Shown in pieces: positions 1-12,490 of a stretch of DNA of 64,000 nucleotides. Location: contig NC_089224.1 in assembly GCF_963924675.1 (NCBI RefSeq), positions 42,389,158 to 42,453,157 on the forward strand, written 5' to 3'. The notes under the pieces are model-generated. The model saw only the letters and a list, made by a program, of their open reading frames with translations, was not told the DNA's origin and ran no database searches. The DNA comes from Phocoena phocoena. Taxonomy: Eukaryota > Chordata > Mammalia > Artiodactyla > Phocoenidae. The position numbers were made by a program, and so were the translations under genes. Numbering within the stretch: position 1 is the first letter of the stretch; the number at the start of each line of letters is the position of its first letter.

Positions 1-49
1 TACAGGTGGCAAAAGTGGCAGCTTGGTGTTCTGAAAAGAGCACAGTATC

Positions 50-255
50 AAGAACACACAGACTTAGGCTCCATTCTTTGTCATTTACTCTGTGTATGTT
101 CTTAGGGAAGCGACAATAGCCCTAAGACAAAATTTCGCTTAATGGAGATAATAACAGTCTTGTCTACCTCACGTGGTTATTGTGAGGAAAATAAAATAAC
201 AAGACAAATACGTATGAAAGAGGTTTGCCAACGTGAAAGTGATAGGCAAGTGAAA
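50..255 (+). repeat. MIR SINE, decayed
   Basis: The order of blocks follows the MIR core: a stretch like AATGGAGATAATAACAG, then CTACCTCACGTGGTTATTG, then TGTGAGGAAAATAAAATAAC. These match the family's 'ATGGGGATAATAATAG ... CTACCTCATAGGGTTGTTG ... GAGGATTAAATGAG' core with scattered substitutions. The tRNA head is poorly preserved. MIR is an ancient mammalian SINE and no activity is expected. Confidence 0.75.
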
Positions 256-1378
256 CCTTAAAAAATATTAGTCATGTAAATTAGATGTCTATTTATTCAG
301 ACCTTCTGAGAAAATAGTATAAGTACATAAGAAGAGTAAAAATATATACATTGAAAAAATATGGGTCCCACAGCCTGAGAAAAGTTCTACAGGGGGGCAC
401 TCTGGCAAAGAGACTTCAATGGACAAGAACCTGGAGCTCCAAGAGAAAATACCCTTCAAGTTGTACTGTTAGCAAGCAGGAGATCTGAGTTCATAACATC
501 CAGTGCCATGAGGATCTATGAGAATGATTCATCCAATCCATAAAAATGGGAAAGGTGGCAGTTCATAGAGAGGAATTCCTTTCCCATCCAAATGTCTGAA
601 TTTTCTTAAGTCCTGGAACCTTACACAGGAAGACATCTATATTTGTGGTCAGATGAGGCCCTATATCAGACTCAGCCTAGGTGCAAATCCTTCCTCAAGT
701 TGTTAGCATTCTCTCTCTTTATGATACAGGAGAGTTTCCAGGAAGCCCAAGTAGTAAATCCCACCTGAAACACTGTGAACTGTGCTTTGAAAAATTTATC
801 TGTACCAAGGCAGCCTTGTAATGCACCTAAGCCTACAATTTTTTCCCACTTTGGGCATGACTTTCAATTCTTTACAATTGCAGTGAAGTGTGAAAACTTG
901 AAATGCATGTTCATAAAATCCATGTTTGTACACATACATATTCAGAGATTTCTCTGCACATTTTTATCCATTCTGAATGGTACATATATTTCAAATTCCA
1001 TGAGAGGGTCTTCACTGAGCTATTTAGATTCTGATTAAGACTCAAACTCAGAAGGGGTTTTAAAAGTAATTTAACCCATAATTATTCGGATTCTTCAGCA
1101 TATTAATAAAATGCAAGCAAACAACAAATATTTTGGACTAAAGTTAGACCTCCTTATGCCCAGATTTTGTCACCTTATGATTTGTAAATAATATACTTAC
1201 ATATTCTTTTCTGGAAATACTTCATTCAACGAGCAACATTCATGACATCAGGAAAATGAGCCATGATGAGCATATAAATGCCTGAAAGAAACCAAAGAAA
1301 TATAATGAAAACCATTTGACGCTGATTGATGTGTGCAAAGGAGTTACTAATTTTGAGAACCAAATGGACTTTTTTTTC
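256..1378. other. Unassigned AT-rich non-coding DNA
   Basis: No recognisable repeat, RNA gene or exon was seen. The open frames here are short, have no coding-like composition and lie in AT-rich sequence. Confidence 0.5.
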
Positions 1379-1619
1379 AAAAGAAACATTTTCTGGGACT
1401 TTCCTGGTGGCGCAGTGGTTAAGACTCCACGCTCCCAATGCAGGGGCCCAGGTTCAATCCCTAGTCAGGGAACTAGATCCCACATGCATGCCACAACCAA
1501 GAGTTCGCATGCCACACCTAAGGATCAGGCGAGCTGCAACTAAGGAGCCCACCTGCCACAACTAAGACCCGGTGCAAACAAACAAACAAATAAATAAATA
1601 ATAAAAAGAAACATTTTCT
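1379..1619 (+). mobile_element. CHR-type tRNA-derived SINE with 16-bp target duplications
   Basis: The SINE body (1395-1603) starts with GGGACTTTCCTGGTGGCGCA, the tRNA-derived head of the cetartiodactyl CHR family. A B-box-like GGTTCAATCCC lies about 60 bases in, and the body ends in an (AAAC)n(AAAT)n tail. It is bracketed by a perfect 16-bp direct repeat, AAAAGAAACATTTTCT, at 1379-1394 and 1604-1619. This is the target-site duplication expected from L1-driven retroposition, so both boundaries are firm. Open frames across it are by-products of the SINE sequence and not genes. Confidence 0.95.
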
Positions 1620-2769
1620 AAACGTGCCGCAAGCCTGTACTTTTAGGAGATGAGAATGACAGTATTCCACATCCCAATTTACTTGTTCTTTTCAACTGAT
1701 CTTCAGTTTCCTATAGAGCCCATCTCCTGTCGAAAGTCTATTTAAAAGGAAGGTTGTAACAATTCTGTTTCAAATATTTCTGGCCTCCTAGGTGAGTATG
1801 AGATGAGAGTAAGAGTTTATCATAGACTTTGTTTGAATTGGGTTCTTTGAAGCTGTAGCTAAACATGAGATTGAAAGTGACTGGATGGTTAGTGGCAGTG
1901 AGTAGGAAAAAAAAGTAAAATTAACACTAAAATTTTTGAGATTTGATTCACTCATTAATTGAGACTAATCAGACTTGATCCCTGCCTTCCTGAATGAAGA
2001 CATTCAAAACAGTGGAGTCAGAAAGCAGAATGTGGGAACAGAGTCCCTGAGGCAGAAATATACTGAGAGAGACTTGTATATTCACACACAAAGAAATAGA
2101 GAGGATACCCACAAAGAAAGGGATTCCCTGTTGTTTTTGTTGCCCATTAGCCTTGTGAACATGCCACGGTATGAAATCCAAAACATCTGGAAGCAAATTC
2201 AAAAATTCTGTCAATTATATGGGAATTAATTTCTAAAATCTTATGTCTGTAAATTCTGTAATTGGGTGAATGCATTGAGCTTTCCTTCAGATATTTGACT
2301 TTGTTTGTGTTAAAAAAATATTTAACTAATTAAGCTTAGTTAGAAAGAAAGGAGGGTACCATTAATAATCTGACATCAGGTATTGTTTCAATGGGGTCAT
2401 CCATTCTAATTCACCCTGAAAGAATCACAAATGCTCAGTCCTCTAGTACTTCCATTAGCTGATCATTATTTCAGGCAGCCTTGCTGACAAAGAAAAATCT
2501 TTACCTGTTTTATTTTACAGCCTCCAAATTTTCTCTCTGCCAGATGGGTGCTTACCTAATTGCAAAGCAGATTGTGTCTGTGTCTACAAAAGCAAATTGA
2601 ATTGGAGACTTGAACATTAATCTGGAGGCCATATGTGTGTGTGTTGTCCTAAGTAAATATGACAATAGCATCCAACCATCATTAAGCTCTACTCATCAAA
2701 TGGTAGAAGTCCATTTGCATCGATTCATCCATACATTAGTATTTTTCTAAGTGTAAAGTTAGATGACCT
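1620..2769. other. Unassigned non-coding DNA
   Basis: No family recognised. Overlapping short open frames on both strands at 1969-2229 have no exon-like features. The part at about 2490-2720 has few low-complexity runs and could be conserved, but this cannot be judged from one sequence. Confidence 0.45.
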
Positions 2770-2915
2770 ACATCAGAGTCACCCAGGGTCTTTCTAAAAT
2801 GTATCTATGTGAGTCCTACTCAAGATCTACACTATCAGAATCTCTGAAGTTGAACCCTGGAGAATGTGAATTTTCAACAGACGCCCCCAGAGATTCTCTT
2901 GAACAGTGTTAAAAC
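2770..2915 (+). mobile_element. MER5-like hAT-Charlie MITE, partial
   Basis: Blocks such as CATCAGAGTCACCCAGGG, ACTATCAGAATCTCTGAAG and CCCCCAGAGATTCT follow the layout of the short non-autonomous hAT elements of the MER5 group (…ATCAGAATCACCTGG … TGAATCAGAATCTCTGGGGG…). The ends are decayed, so the boundaries are approximate. Confidence 0.65.
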
Positions 2916-3405
2916 AGTACTCATGTCACTTACTAAAAGGCTGTAAGGCAGACTTTATTCAGGGGACTACTGGGATGAGGTTTTGCAATAGGGGACAGAG
3001 CTTAACTCTGAATGCACATGGACAAGTGGAAATTTATAGCCAACGAGCAGGGTGGAGGTCAGTGGATGGAAAATTATTAAGAGGAAACATCAAAAATAAG
3101 GAAGATTCTGGACAAACTAACTTGATAGGAATTTTGCTAAAGTCGGGCCAAGGTGATAAGATACTAAGGGTGGGGGATAAGAAATCTGAATGGCTATCGA
3201 AGGTAGTCATACCTCGAGGGGGGGGATAAGCAATTTTCTAAGATATCAAAGGGGGAGAATTTTCACTATATGACCCAACAGAATTTGTGCTAACACTGAA
3301 CTAAAGGGGCCAATAACAGAGTTCCCTGTGAGGTCTAGTCAAAAAAAGGTCTCAGGGGAGTTTGGCTAAAGTTTGGTTAAGGAAACAGTCTTTTTCAACA
3401 GTAAA
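2910..3405 (-). mobile_element. Probable solo retroviral-type LTR
   Basis: Read on the minus strand the block has LTR architecture. A C/T-rich U3-like part is followed by a TATA-like GGCTATAAATTT (complement of about 3033-3044). Roughly 90 bases later comes a polyadenylation signal in CCCCTGAATAAAGTCTGCC (complement of about 2948-2966), then the end of the element. I recognise the style of a class I endogenous retrovirus LTR but cannot name the family. No gag, pol or env remnant lies beside it, so it is called solo. The 107-codon open frame on the plus strand is antisense to the LTR and not believed to be a gene. Confidence 0.6.
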
Positions 3406-3435
3406 AACCAAAGTTGAGGCCGTCTCTAAAATGGT

Positions 3436-3645
3436 AATTCAGTGATGTTGCACTCCAGGGAATATTTGGCAATGTCTACAGACATTTTTGATTGCCACAG
3501 CTTTGGTTTGGGGACAGGTGCTACTGGATAGAGGAAGGGATGCTGCTAAACATCCTATAATACACAGGACAGTCTCCACAACAAAGCATTATCTAGATCA
3601 AATGCCAATGCCATCATGGTTGAGAAATCTTCTGCAGTGACCAAT
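3436..3645. mobile_element. Non-autonomous DNA transposon (hAT-like MITE)
   Basis: The block carries GGATGCTGCTAAACATCCTA followed by CACAGGACAGTCTCCACAAC and an end like TGGTTGAGAAATC. I recognise this combination from a dispersed mammalian MITE family with 'GTTGAGAAACC' ends. The exact family name is not certain and the ends are not sharp. Confidence 0.55.
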
Positions 3646-5285
3646 AATATGCAACGGCAAACCTGTAGAACACACTGAGATTTCTGGCTTATTATCTACT
3701 GAACACAGACTATTTACCTGAATGGAACAGGGAATAAAATTTTGGCTTCAGTTTCACCTGAAAACGTATCTATACATCTCTTTCACATTTGAAGACTTTG
3801 AACTTAATTTTCCATTTTAATAGTTCTTTTACAGGTAATGGCAGGACCAGCTTCCTGGTGTGCAAAGTGTACAGTCCCACAGGACTCCACACTTAGAAGA
3901 ACCCATGCTTGGCTTAATGGTGTGCTGCTGTTGCTGTCTGCTGTCTTAATAATTACTTAGCAAGGGGTCCCATATTTTCATTTTGCACCAGGCACTGCAG
4001 ATTATGTAGCTTGTTCTGGGCAATGGTACAGTTCTATATAAATTTTTATTTGATTTTAAATGAATTATTCTGAATGACATATAATTATATTCAAGGACAG
4101 TCTAAGGACTTATTTTGCTAAGGTAAAGTTCAAAATTTATTTAGAAAGCAGTCTGAAAATCAGATAGTGCTGAGGGAAAAATGATTAGTAGTTAAGGAAT
4201 TTTAATTCATTTTATAGAAAATTCAACAAAGACAACTCAAAACTAAAATTAAAGCTAAATGAGGGATGAGAATTGTGAACACACTGAGTAGTCTTTTCCA
4301 CTCTTCTTCAAAAAATAATATAAACTAGAAAAGAAACTGAACTGAGAGAAATATTTAGATGACTCTCATCCATAACTGAGTTTCCGTGCATGAAGAGAAG
4401 CAAGAAAATTAAGAGAACTTTGGCAGAAACTGTGCCACAGAAAAAAAAAAAAAAAAAGATACTGCCTTTTGTTTCCATTCTATGTCACAGGCCTTCTTCT
4501 CTCAGGTGGTTGAAAGAGGCTATGAGTTACAATTTATAGCTTTCTTTGGGTAGGAAAATGTGAGCACTTAGACAAAGAATTTGGCTCTGCAAAATTCAAA
4601 GAGTTTTGATACAGCATAAGGTATATGAGATCAAACTCAAGGGAGAAGCAGGAAAAAGTAATGGGTATTAGGCCAAAGTTACCAGATTATAATTTACTTG
4701 GTGAACATTAAAATTTACTCTATTATTTTGTTGTTTTTATATAGAATATTTTATGTTTGTAATACCTAAGTGATGTCATAAGTTTTTGTGTGAAAATATT
4801 TAAAATAAGCACAGGAATTTTACAACCCAGAAATTTATACATTCTAGCTATATGTCCTGCCATTATTTGTGATTCTGCATTCAACTCACTCAAACTTTAA
4901 AGAGGGTGTTCCCAGTTACTGAATGTCAACCAAATTTGCTTGCTAGCATTTTTTCTTTCTGTTGTTATTTTTCTTAGAAAAATTCTCGCATATTTGTGAT
5001 CCTGTTCTTAAGACACTTTTAAGGGACCGCTTCTTTTGCCTTCTTTGCTTATAGCTGTTCTCTATTTCTACTTTGACTTTAAACTTTTTGAATCAGCACA
5101 ACAAAAGTTGAATATTTTCAGGACATTGATCTTTTCTACACTTTCAGGCAATGGACCAGAGCTACAGGAATAATCATGATGGCTTTCTTCTTTAGAGTGC
5201 CAGACTGTGGCTCGAGGTCTTGCACTACTACTCAACGAATTCAAAGAATGAACTAAATCTATAGGTGGTACTCACACCAGGTTTA
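3646..5285. other. Unassigned AT-rich DNA with a poly(A) run
   Basis: A pure A run sits at 4441-4457. It has no recognisable retroposon body in front of it. Nothing else could be assigned. Confidence 0.45.
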
Positions 5286-5549
5286 TATCTTACAACCTAG
5301 AGGAAGATCACATGCCATTAATGCCTCACTGGCTACCAGCTGGATCTGGTGCTCCATTCTGTATTCTCCTTTTAAAGTCGCTAAGAACAGGCTGCTATTC
5401 TTGAAACTCTTGCCAATTGCCTTGATAATTAGAGGCACTCTGCAGTCTGCTACGGAATAGAAATATTCAATGGGAGTTTTCAGCGCTCCATCTTTAAAAT
5501 CCACTCTTACTACTGCAAAGGCTCTGCCATGTTTCCTATTATCATTTTG
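5286..5549 (-). CDS. Exon-like open frame, possible orphan exon or pseudogene fragment
   Basis: Not recognised as any family. On the minus strand 88 codons are open between TGA (5550-5552) and TAA (5283-5285). The translation includes KHGRAFAVVRVDFKDG near its start and ASEALMACDLPLGC near its end. It has a balanced, soluble-protein-like composition with charged residues throughout, unlike the Leu/Ser/Phe/Ile-rich chance frames elsewhere in the window. A usable donor, GTT|GTAAGA, gives an exon end at 5294. A possible acceptor AATAG|G would start it at 5535, but the preceding tract is not pyrimidine-rich. The longest frame begins only with GTG, so it would be an internal exon, not a whole gene. 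No partner exon was found nearby. It could be a real exon of a large gene, a decayed duplicate, or chance. Confidence 0.3.
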
Positions 5550-5729
5550 TCAACAGACATCTATTAAACATCTACTTTGAACAAAGCACAAGAGGTAGCT
5601 GGCTAGTTTTCTAAACTACATATCAGAATACAAGGTCTGACAAAAATGAACATATTTTTAGTATTAATAGTACAGTAAAGTAATGAAAGCAGTCAAATAT
5701 TGCTAATGAGAATTAAATCTGCACAATCT

Positions 5730-6110
5730 TTCTGAACAAAAAACCAACAATATGTATCAAATGTTCTAAAGAGCAATTCTATTCTTTGGCCCACTAAATT
5801 TATGTCTGGATACCTATTAGGGAAATAATCAGATATATAAACAAAAATTGTCCTTGCCTTCTTGAATTTAGCATTTATGATACTGTTGAAAATGGAATAA
5901 GCTTAAATGCCACATATTAGAGAATGATTAAACATGTCAAAATGATTTAAAATATTATATAAACAGTAAGTTATTTAATGGTAGAGTGCATTTAATATAA
6001 TATTAAGAAATAAAATAAGACTTGAATATATATATATACACATATATATGTTTGTGTATGTATATACACACACACACACACACACATTTTTAAAAAAGAA
6101 GGAAAATATA
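5730..6110 (+). mobile_element. Ancient L1 3'-end fragment with internal TA/CA microsatellite
   Basis: The stretch around 5880-5960 (ATACTGTTGAAAATGGAATA, then AAATGCC, GAATGATTAAACATG) follows the L1M ORF2-end and 3' UTR pattern '…TGGAAACAACCTAAATGTCC…'. It runs into a TATATACACATATATATG tract and a CA run (about 6065-6087), where many L1ME copies carry an AT/CA-rich segment. It is strongly diverged. Confidence 0.6.
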
Positions 6111-7319
6111 TGGTCAGGCTTCAGTTAAGGAAATGGAAGGCGCTCTATGTATTCCAGGTGTAAAGGGTTTCACTTCCCCAAAAGGAGCTGTTGCAATTCT
6201 CAGTAATCTTGGAGAAGCTCTAAACAACTGTCTCAGTCAACAGCAGCCAGGTGGGTAGTTCTTCACTGGGAAAGCCATTTTCAATCTCATGTGTGCTCCT
6301 GACTCTCTCTGCCACTTCCTCCAAATAACAACAGCCTCTCATTTTCTTCTGTTCAAATCTCCTGCCTCTCACTTAGGTAATTCTAACCTGAATTCACAGA
6401 AAGAAGGAATTTTGGGAAATATAGTTCTCAGCTTCTCTGAGGCGACTTCAGAAGATGATGGTGAAACTGCTGAATTCACAACTAACATTCCTGAACAGTA
6501 ATAAAATGTAAGGTTTACAGAGCTTATTTCTAGATAATGGAATTTAATGGAGGAGGCTGTTAGAGTCTTCTTACTAATTCTCTTAGTTTCCATATCTTCC
6601 ACGGGTTGAGTAAGTTAGTTTTATAATCAGAAAAAAATAGTATGTTTAAAATGGGTATGGGCAGTGACATAGAATATTTGAAATTAGGGCTCTTGAGGGA
6701 AATTCAGAATTTTTTTTTTAATAAAGCAAGTCAGCATCTCAGAGGTTTACTGCGTACTTCCTAAGAAATCTCATCTGTTGCTATCTCAAAACCCAAAACA
6801 CAACCATTTCTTCACTTACAGATACAGTTTCTGCTCAAATATTAGCAGAAAATATTTGCTAGGGACCTGCGGAAATAAAGCCACTCCCACTCCTACTCCT
6901 ACTATGGAAGGTAACCTTAGGAATCAGGCACTCATCTCATAGCCCCATCTTGACAATTCAGTCACATGTGCAGCAGTCAGAAACAGGACAGGGGAGGCAG
7001 GGGTCGTATGTGGATCTCAGCTCAGGACACAAGACTTTTCTCTTTGTCAGGACTTGGATTTAGGATTATGAACCCAGGAGAAATTCTACTAAATATTTTA
7101 GCACACAGCCTCCCGGACAGAGCTATCTCCTCTGAATTCTTAACTAAACTCTATTCCTGCTGGGAGGTTGACTTTGGGCAGTAGTGACTGGAGCAGGGAC
7201 CACCCTAATTCTATCAACTGCCCTGAGATGACACAAAAGAAATATTTAGGGGATTTCAATGTACTTGAAGAAAGTAAAATCTACCAAGTATGCACATAAA
7301 ATTGCATGCGAATAATTGC
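6111..7319. other. Unassigned non-coding DNA
   Basis: No recognised repeat. Short opposed frames at 6289-6602 overlap each other and lack splice context. Confidence 0.45.
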
Positions 7320-7384
7320 GCAACTTTACACATTGTGAATGCTAAGGCATTAGGTAAGTGCAGGCCCTCTGGGCTTTAAGAGCT

Positions 7385-7535
7385 AATGATGAGAATCTAG
7401 CTGAGGGCACTTAAAGGAGTCACTTAGCTCTCTGCAACCTCCGATTACTCATCTGTAAGGTAAAAGTGTTCGATTACATGTTTGCAAATTTCTCTTCCAG
7501 CTCCGGCATTCTGTGTCTCTGTGAATCCATCACTG
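7385..7535 (+). repeat. MIR3-like SINE
   Basis: The block GATTACTCATCTGTAAGGTA, then TGTTCGATTACATG, CTCTTCCAGCTCCGGCATTC and TGTGTCTCTGTGAATCC follows the MIR3/THER1 end '…CTCATCTGTAAAATGAGG…GGACTAGATGATC…CTTCCAGCTCTAA…TTCTATGATTC'. The open frame at 7466-7759 overlaps it and is not thought to be a gene. Confidence 0.7.
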
Positions 7536-7539
7536 CCAC

Positions 7540-10500
7540 GTTCTGGATGAAATGCCAAACTTGGAAATACGGTCTTCAGTTCCCCCTACTCTGCATCTTA
7601 TTCTCCTCTTTCTGCTCTACTGCCCCTAGGCCATGTCCCAAAGCACCCCTTTCTTGGGATTGTTCCAACCGTCTTCTCTTAGTCAGAGTTCATCAGCTCA
7701 GTGTTTCTTCCATATCTAATATGATACATAATATGTGCTCCTGCGATGGTGTGAACTAATGAGGTAAAGGCTTGCCAGATGGCGTATTTGCATTTTAACA
7801 GGGGCCTGCTGGAAACAATGCCTTACTAGAAAGGAGTGCTATAATTGGTAAGAATGCTATCAAACAAGGTAAGCCTTTAAGGAGAAAGACCATGTATAAT
7901 AAAAGGTAAGTCAATCAGAGTTTATCAACCTGAAACTGTATTCCTATTTTAAGCTCACAATACAATGACAGAGATATGATTTTTTCTTAACCGTTAAGGC
8001 ATTTGAATTGTACTCAAAAGGAAAATATTTTCTTTCTTTTGGTGGCAAATATTCATGTTTTTAATGAAGCTACTAAACACAAGAGAACTAAGCTAATGTC
8101 ACACTCTGATTAAAGCATAAACACGATGCTAAGCCACTGCTAAAATAAAAGACAACCAGTGGATACTGCAGCTTGTATAAAAAGACATTTTCTAAATACT
8201 ATGTTTCATTTTGATTCACAGATTGATGTTGGTATATAATCTGAGGTGTGACTTAAAAACTTCATGTAAAATTAACACAAGTACAAACGACGTGGTTTTG
8301 GAATTCTGGTAGCATACAGTTAATTGTATATTAAAATAAATTTTGCATATATGTAAATACCTTTTGTTTAGTGGCAGATATCCTCAAGTATTACAACATG
8401 AGTTAGTTTTACTCTGAATTCTTTTAGGTAACATTTCTGAGGATATGCTTCTTAGATGTACTGTAGTATTATTGACTCCGAGTTGGAGTAACGGTAAGCA
8501 GAATAAATGTGAGGCAGAATATGAAAGTTCTGAATAGCATCTAATCCTTCAGTCCCCATTTTATTTATTCTTCTCTCTGTGCAGGTCTTTATTCTCTCCC
8601 TTATGAATTTTTCATACCTAAGTCAGGGCACTCTATGTTTATTATGTATATGATCCATCTTTATTGATCATTATAGTATGGTAAAGGCACTTCTGCTTTA
8701 TAGAGAAAATCTCAGTTAAATATAAGGCCTGAGAAGGTCTTGAAAGAGCATCCATGAGTCAGAGCCACTATTGTCTGAGCAGAAATAGCATGAACTTAAG
8801 GACAATAATACTTGAATTCTAAGCCCTTATATAGATCATAGGTCATGTTGGCCTGCTTTGTCTTATATCTTAAACCTTGCAAATCGCTTAGTTGTTTGTC
8901 ACAGTTTTTGTCAGTTATTGACAGTGTTTCTAAAAACAACGTTTGAATCGTTTTTAGCATTAAAAAAAATGTGTATGATGTTCTTCCGTAAAACTCATAG
9001 ATGGAGAATCTTTTCATATAATGTTTATGAGGTTTTCTTAATCTCTAAATTATGCTTATTCATGCACTCGTTCATTGATTAAAATCATATTAATTTTCTA
9101 ATTTATTTAATAAATATGGCCCAAATGGCCTAACCGGTGCCAGAACAGTGAGTCTTAACCTTTCCTGCAATTTGTTTCAAAACTGTTCCTCACACCTCTT
9201 TGAAAACTCATTGATACTATTTTTAATTTAAAAAATTATAAAAACAAAAGAATAAAAATTAGGACATATTTTAGTTTTGAGGTAATAATAATACATAAAA
9301 GGTGTGTGCTTTAAACATTTTTAAAGTTAACTAGTTCAGTGGCTTTCCTACTACTACATTGTTCAATACTATTCAAGAAATGAGGAATTACTTTGGGAAT
9401 TGCCATGTATATTTTATCACTCCTCTTTAGGCAGTTGTTAGTTTTTCTATTGCTGTAGAATAGTGACAATTCTCCTATGTCAAATATTACAAATAGTATC
9501 TTGTCCAATAAGGCAGAATTCTTTTTTCCCCCTCTGGAGAAAAGTATTGATTGGTATTTCTTAAATTTTTCTGGAAAGGAGGGGACTGGTTTGACTAAGG
9601 AGCCCAGAGGTCTTTTGAGAAGAAAGAAATTAGGAACCCAATCTATTATCCCAAAGATTCTAAATTATTAACATCCATCAAACTTGAAGCAGGTGACTTT
9701 GACACAGAGACAAGAAAAAGTGAAACATGAAAAACAACCATGGACGTAAAAAGTGAAACAATCATTAGTTCATCCTGCATCAGGTCTAGGGGTGAAAGGA
9801 GGATATTTTGGTATCCACAAAATTGCAGACTCTAAATCCTGCTCAGCCACGGCCTACCAAAGGACATGCTCTCTCCTTGAGCAAGTGTTCACATGGCTGA
9901 ATCTAATGTGCTGCTATGTAGGGAATCCAGGACTATTTGGCAGTATAAGGCAGTTTTCAAAAAACAATGGGCTTGGGGAAAATGTTCCCTCCCAGAGCCT
10001 GAAGGATCTAGGGTAGCCTGAAATAAAAGCAATCCCCTAAGTGGGCAGGACTAAAACAAGCAGCTCAGCCCTACCACCAACTGTGGGACGTGATCCTCTG
10101 GCAGTGTGATGAGTTCTTGGAACTTTCAGTGTTTTGTCTGCCTCTCAAGGAGACTTATACCCGTGTACCAACTCTTATAGGAAGGTTGTCACAACCCAGC
10201 ATTACCTCTTGGATAAAATTAACAGTGCTGTGTTTCTTTAAGAGTGAGATGAAAGTAGAGCAGAAATGGCAAGGGCTTGAGTAAACTGAAGGCCTCTTTG
10301 AACAGTTTAAGTTTCAGCAGCAAACAGTACTTGCCCTTTGAATGTGAGTAAGCAATTAGGCTTGACATCTTGGGAGACAGAAACACTGAACTTTGTGACA
10401 TTCTGGACAGTAGGGTGGAGCATGCTATAACCTGGGATACCTTTAGGGACAGTAATTTACACACCCACACTCTGAAATAGAATACTCCTGTTTCCTATGT

Positions 10501-12340
10501 ACGTAGTTACGTTGCTAGTTATAAAAATGGAGCTAACTGAAAATCAAATACTCAAGTTTCACTAACTTAAACTTTACTCAGGTTCAGGGACAGACTGGTG
10601 TCTCAAACCACCATCACTGACAAAGTTAAAATGAAATGGATCCAATACTGTCACACCAGTTACTACATCAGTCCTTCATTTTCTAAAACAAATGCTCCTT
10701 CAGGAAATAAAAATTTAATACAAATATATTTTTTAGAATGTTTTGTCAAAATATGTAGTTCTTTTAAAAATACAATGGAGTTTCTCTTTGTATTCTAATG
10801 TGTTCTTCCCACTTATCTGCATACATTTATTGACCTTACTTAGGAAAAAATTATATTTTCTAGAAGAAGGATTAGCTTTCTTTTTTTGCTGTTATAAACT
10901 AAAATATAATTTTTACCCCTTTCAAAAAACCTTAGTAACTATCTCACCCCAGGAGAGCCACCGCACAGGAGAGCCACCTTGTTTGTCAAAGGATCATTTG
11001 CTTGGTGTCTATTTCTCCAATAAAACCCCCAGGGAGACAAAAGTTCAGAGTATACCTATGATGTCATTTACTGTGCATAGCGGCAGAGAAAATCTATACT
11101 TTAAATTCATGCAAAGTCTACGTAGCAGGTGCATGAAGGTACAACATTCATTGTGTGATCATGATACTTTCCTCCCAGAGACATAAAAAAATCCCAGTTG
11201 GTTTTTCTAGCCAACCAGAGGCAGCCTTGGCTTCCTGAAGACGTCTATGATATGACTGAACACACTGATTCCTTTTATATTAATCACATTTTTTCAAAGC
11301 ACAATAACTGCTCTGTGATCACTTTCTTCTTTACTTATTCACACATATTAGTAACTTAACAGATCATTAACATGAGTTGACTCATCAAGCTGTATATACA
11401 TTTTACGAGGACAAGCTTTGATAACAGAGCATAACATATTCTGTTCCACCTTATGAACAGAACAAAGGAAAAACAGAACAAAGAATCCTACTGATAAGAA
11501 TAAAGGATCCTACTGAAGCTTCACTAGTGCAACTGATGTCAGTAAAACTTTTAAATTGCAAAAAGCTTTACTGATTTTTTTTTTGTATGAGATTTTGTTG
11601 CCTGAGCAGAATGTAAGTATTTGACCAGCGCTATGTTAAGAGTTATTTAAATAACACAAACTCAAATGTCCCTAAAATTCTACTATTGACAAAGTCTTAG
11701 TTATTGGTGTCAAGGCCATGCCCAGCTATACTAATGGATAGTTTCTGGGAATTTTCTAACGTGTTTGTTGGCTGGAGATGTATAATAACATTGTGGTCAT
11801 TGAGCTGTATCAAGTTTTGAAATACAAGTCCACAAGCAATGAACACAGCTCTAAGTTAATTTTAATTCTTTGATATGGTTCATGAACGTATTCTGAGAGC
11901 TGAATTTTGGTGTGAAAGTACTATATAAGTAATATATAGCAGTTAACTCATTAATTATGTACAATTCATGAAATATCCCAAAACATGGTGGTAACCAATT
12001 TAGACTGTGACAGAACAACTCAACATAAGCAGTTCCGCACTGTGTAAAATTTAACAATGTGCTTAACTCATTGACTTACATTTTTATTCAGCAGGTTGTA
12101 CATAAGAAAGCAGAGGTACAAAAAGATCATGTTGTTTAAAGGAATATAATTGGGATTCAAAAACAGTAAGCTTGACCTACATCACATCCTACTGCCTCTC
12201 AATGCACTAAGTTACATACTGTCAAGCTGCAAATTGGAACAATTTTTTCCCATAGAGTTATGGTTTAATTTTGTATATTTGAAGATTTGCTTTTTATACA
12301 ATCTAGAATAACTCATATCCCAGAAGAAAAATTTAGTAAC
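7540..12340. other. Unassigned AT-rich non-coding DNA
   Basis: A long stretch with no recognisable transposon or exon. The 147-codon frame at 10743-11186 is Lys/Phe/Ser/Leu-rich, has no ortholog-like segment and sits in AT-rich DNA, so it is treated as chance. A short internal duplication of CAGGAGAGCCACC lies at about 10952-10978. Confidence 0.4.
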
Positions 12341-12349
12341 TACTTTCAG

Positions 12350-12490
12350 TACATTAAAACCTGTTCAAGGATAAACAGATACAATTATTGCCTTCAACAA
12401 ATTAACAACTTAGCAGAGAAACAGACAAATAATCAAAAAATGAAAATACAGTAAGACTCAGGAGGCGGGATGGTTCTGAAGGCTTCTTCC
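12350..12490 (-). repeat. L2 fragment
   Basis: Reading on the plus strand, GATACAATTATTGCCTTCAA, then CAGAGAAACAGACAAATAAT and GATGGTTCTGAAGGCTTCTT mirror the reverse complement of the L2 3' region ('CCCTGCCCTCATGGAGCTTAC…GACAGACAATAAACAA…AGGGAAGGCTTC'). Confidence 0.5.

Noticed and set aside
10743..11186. 147-codon open frame on the plus strand
   Set aside because: AT-rich with a Phe/Lys/Leu/Ser bias, no recognisable domain and no splice or promoter context. This length is expected by chance in 64 kb of AT-rich DNA.
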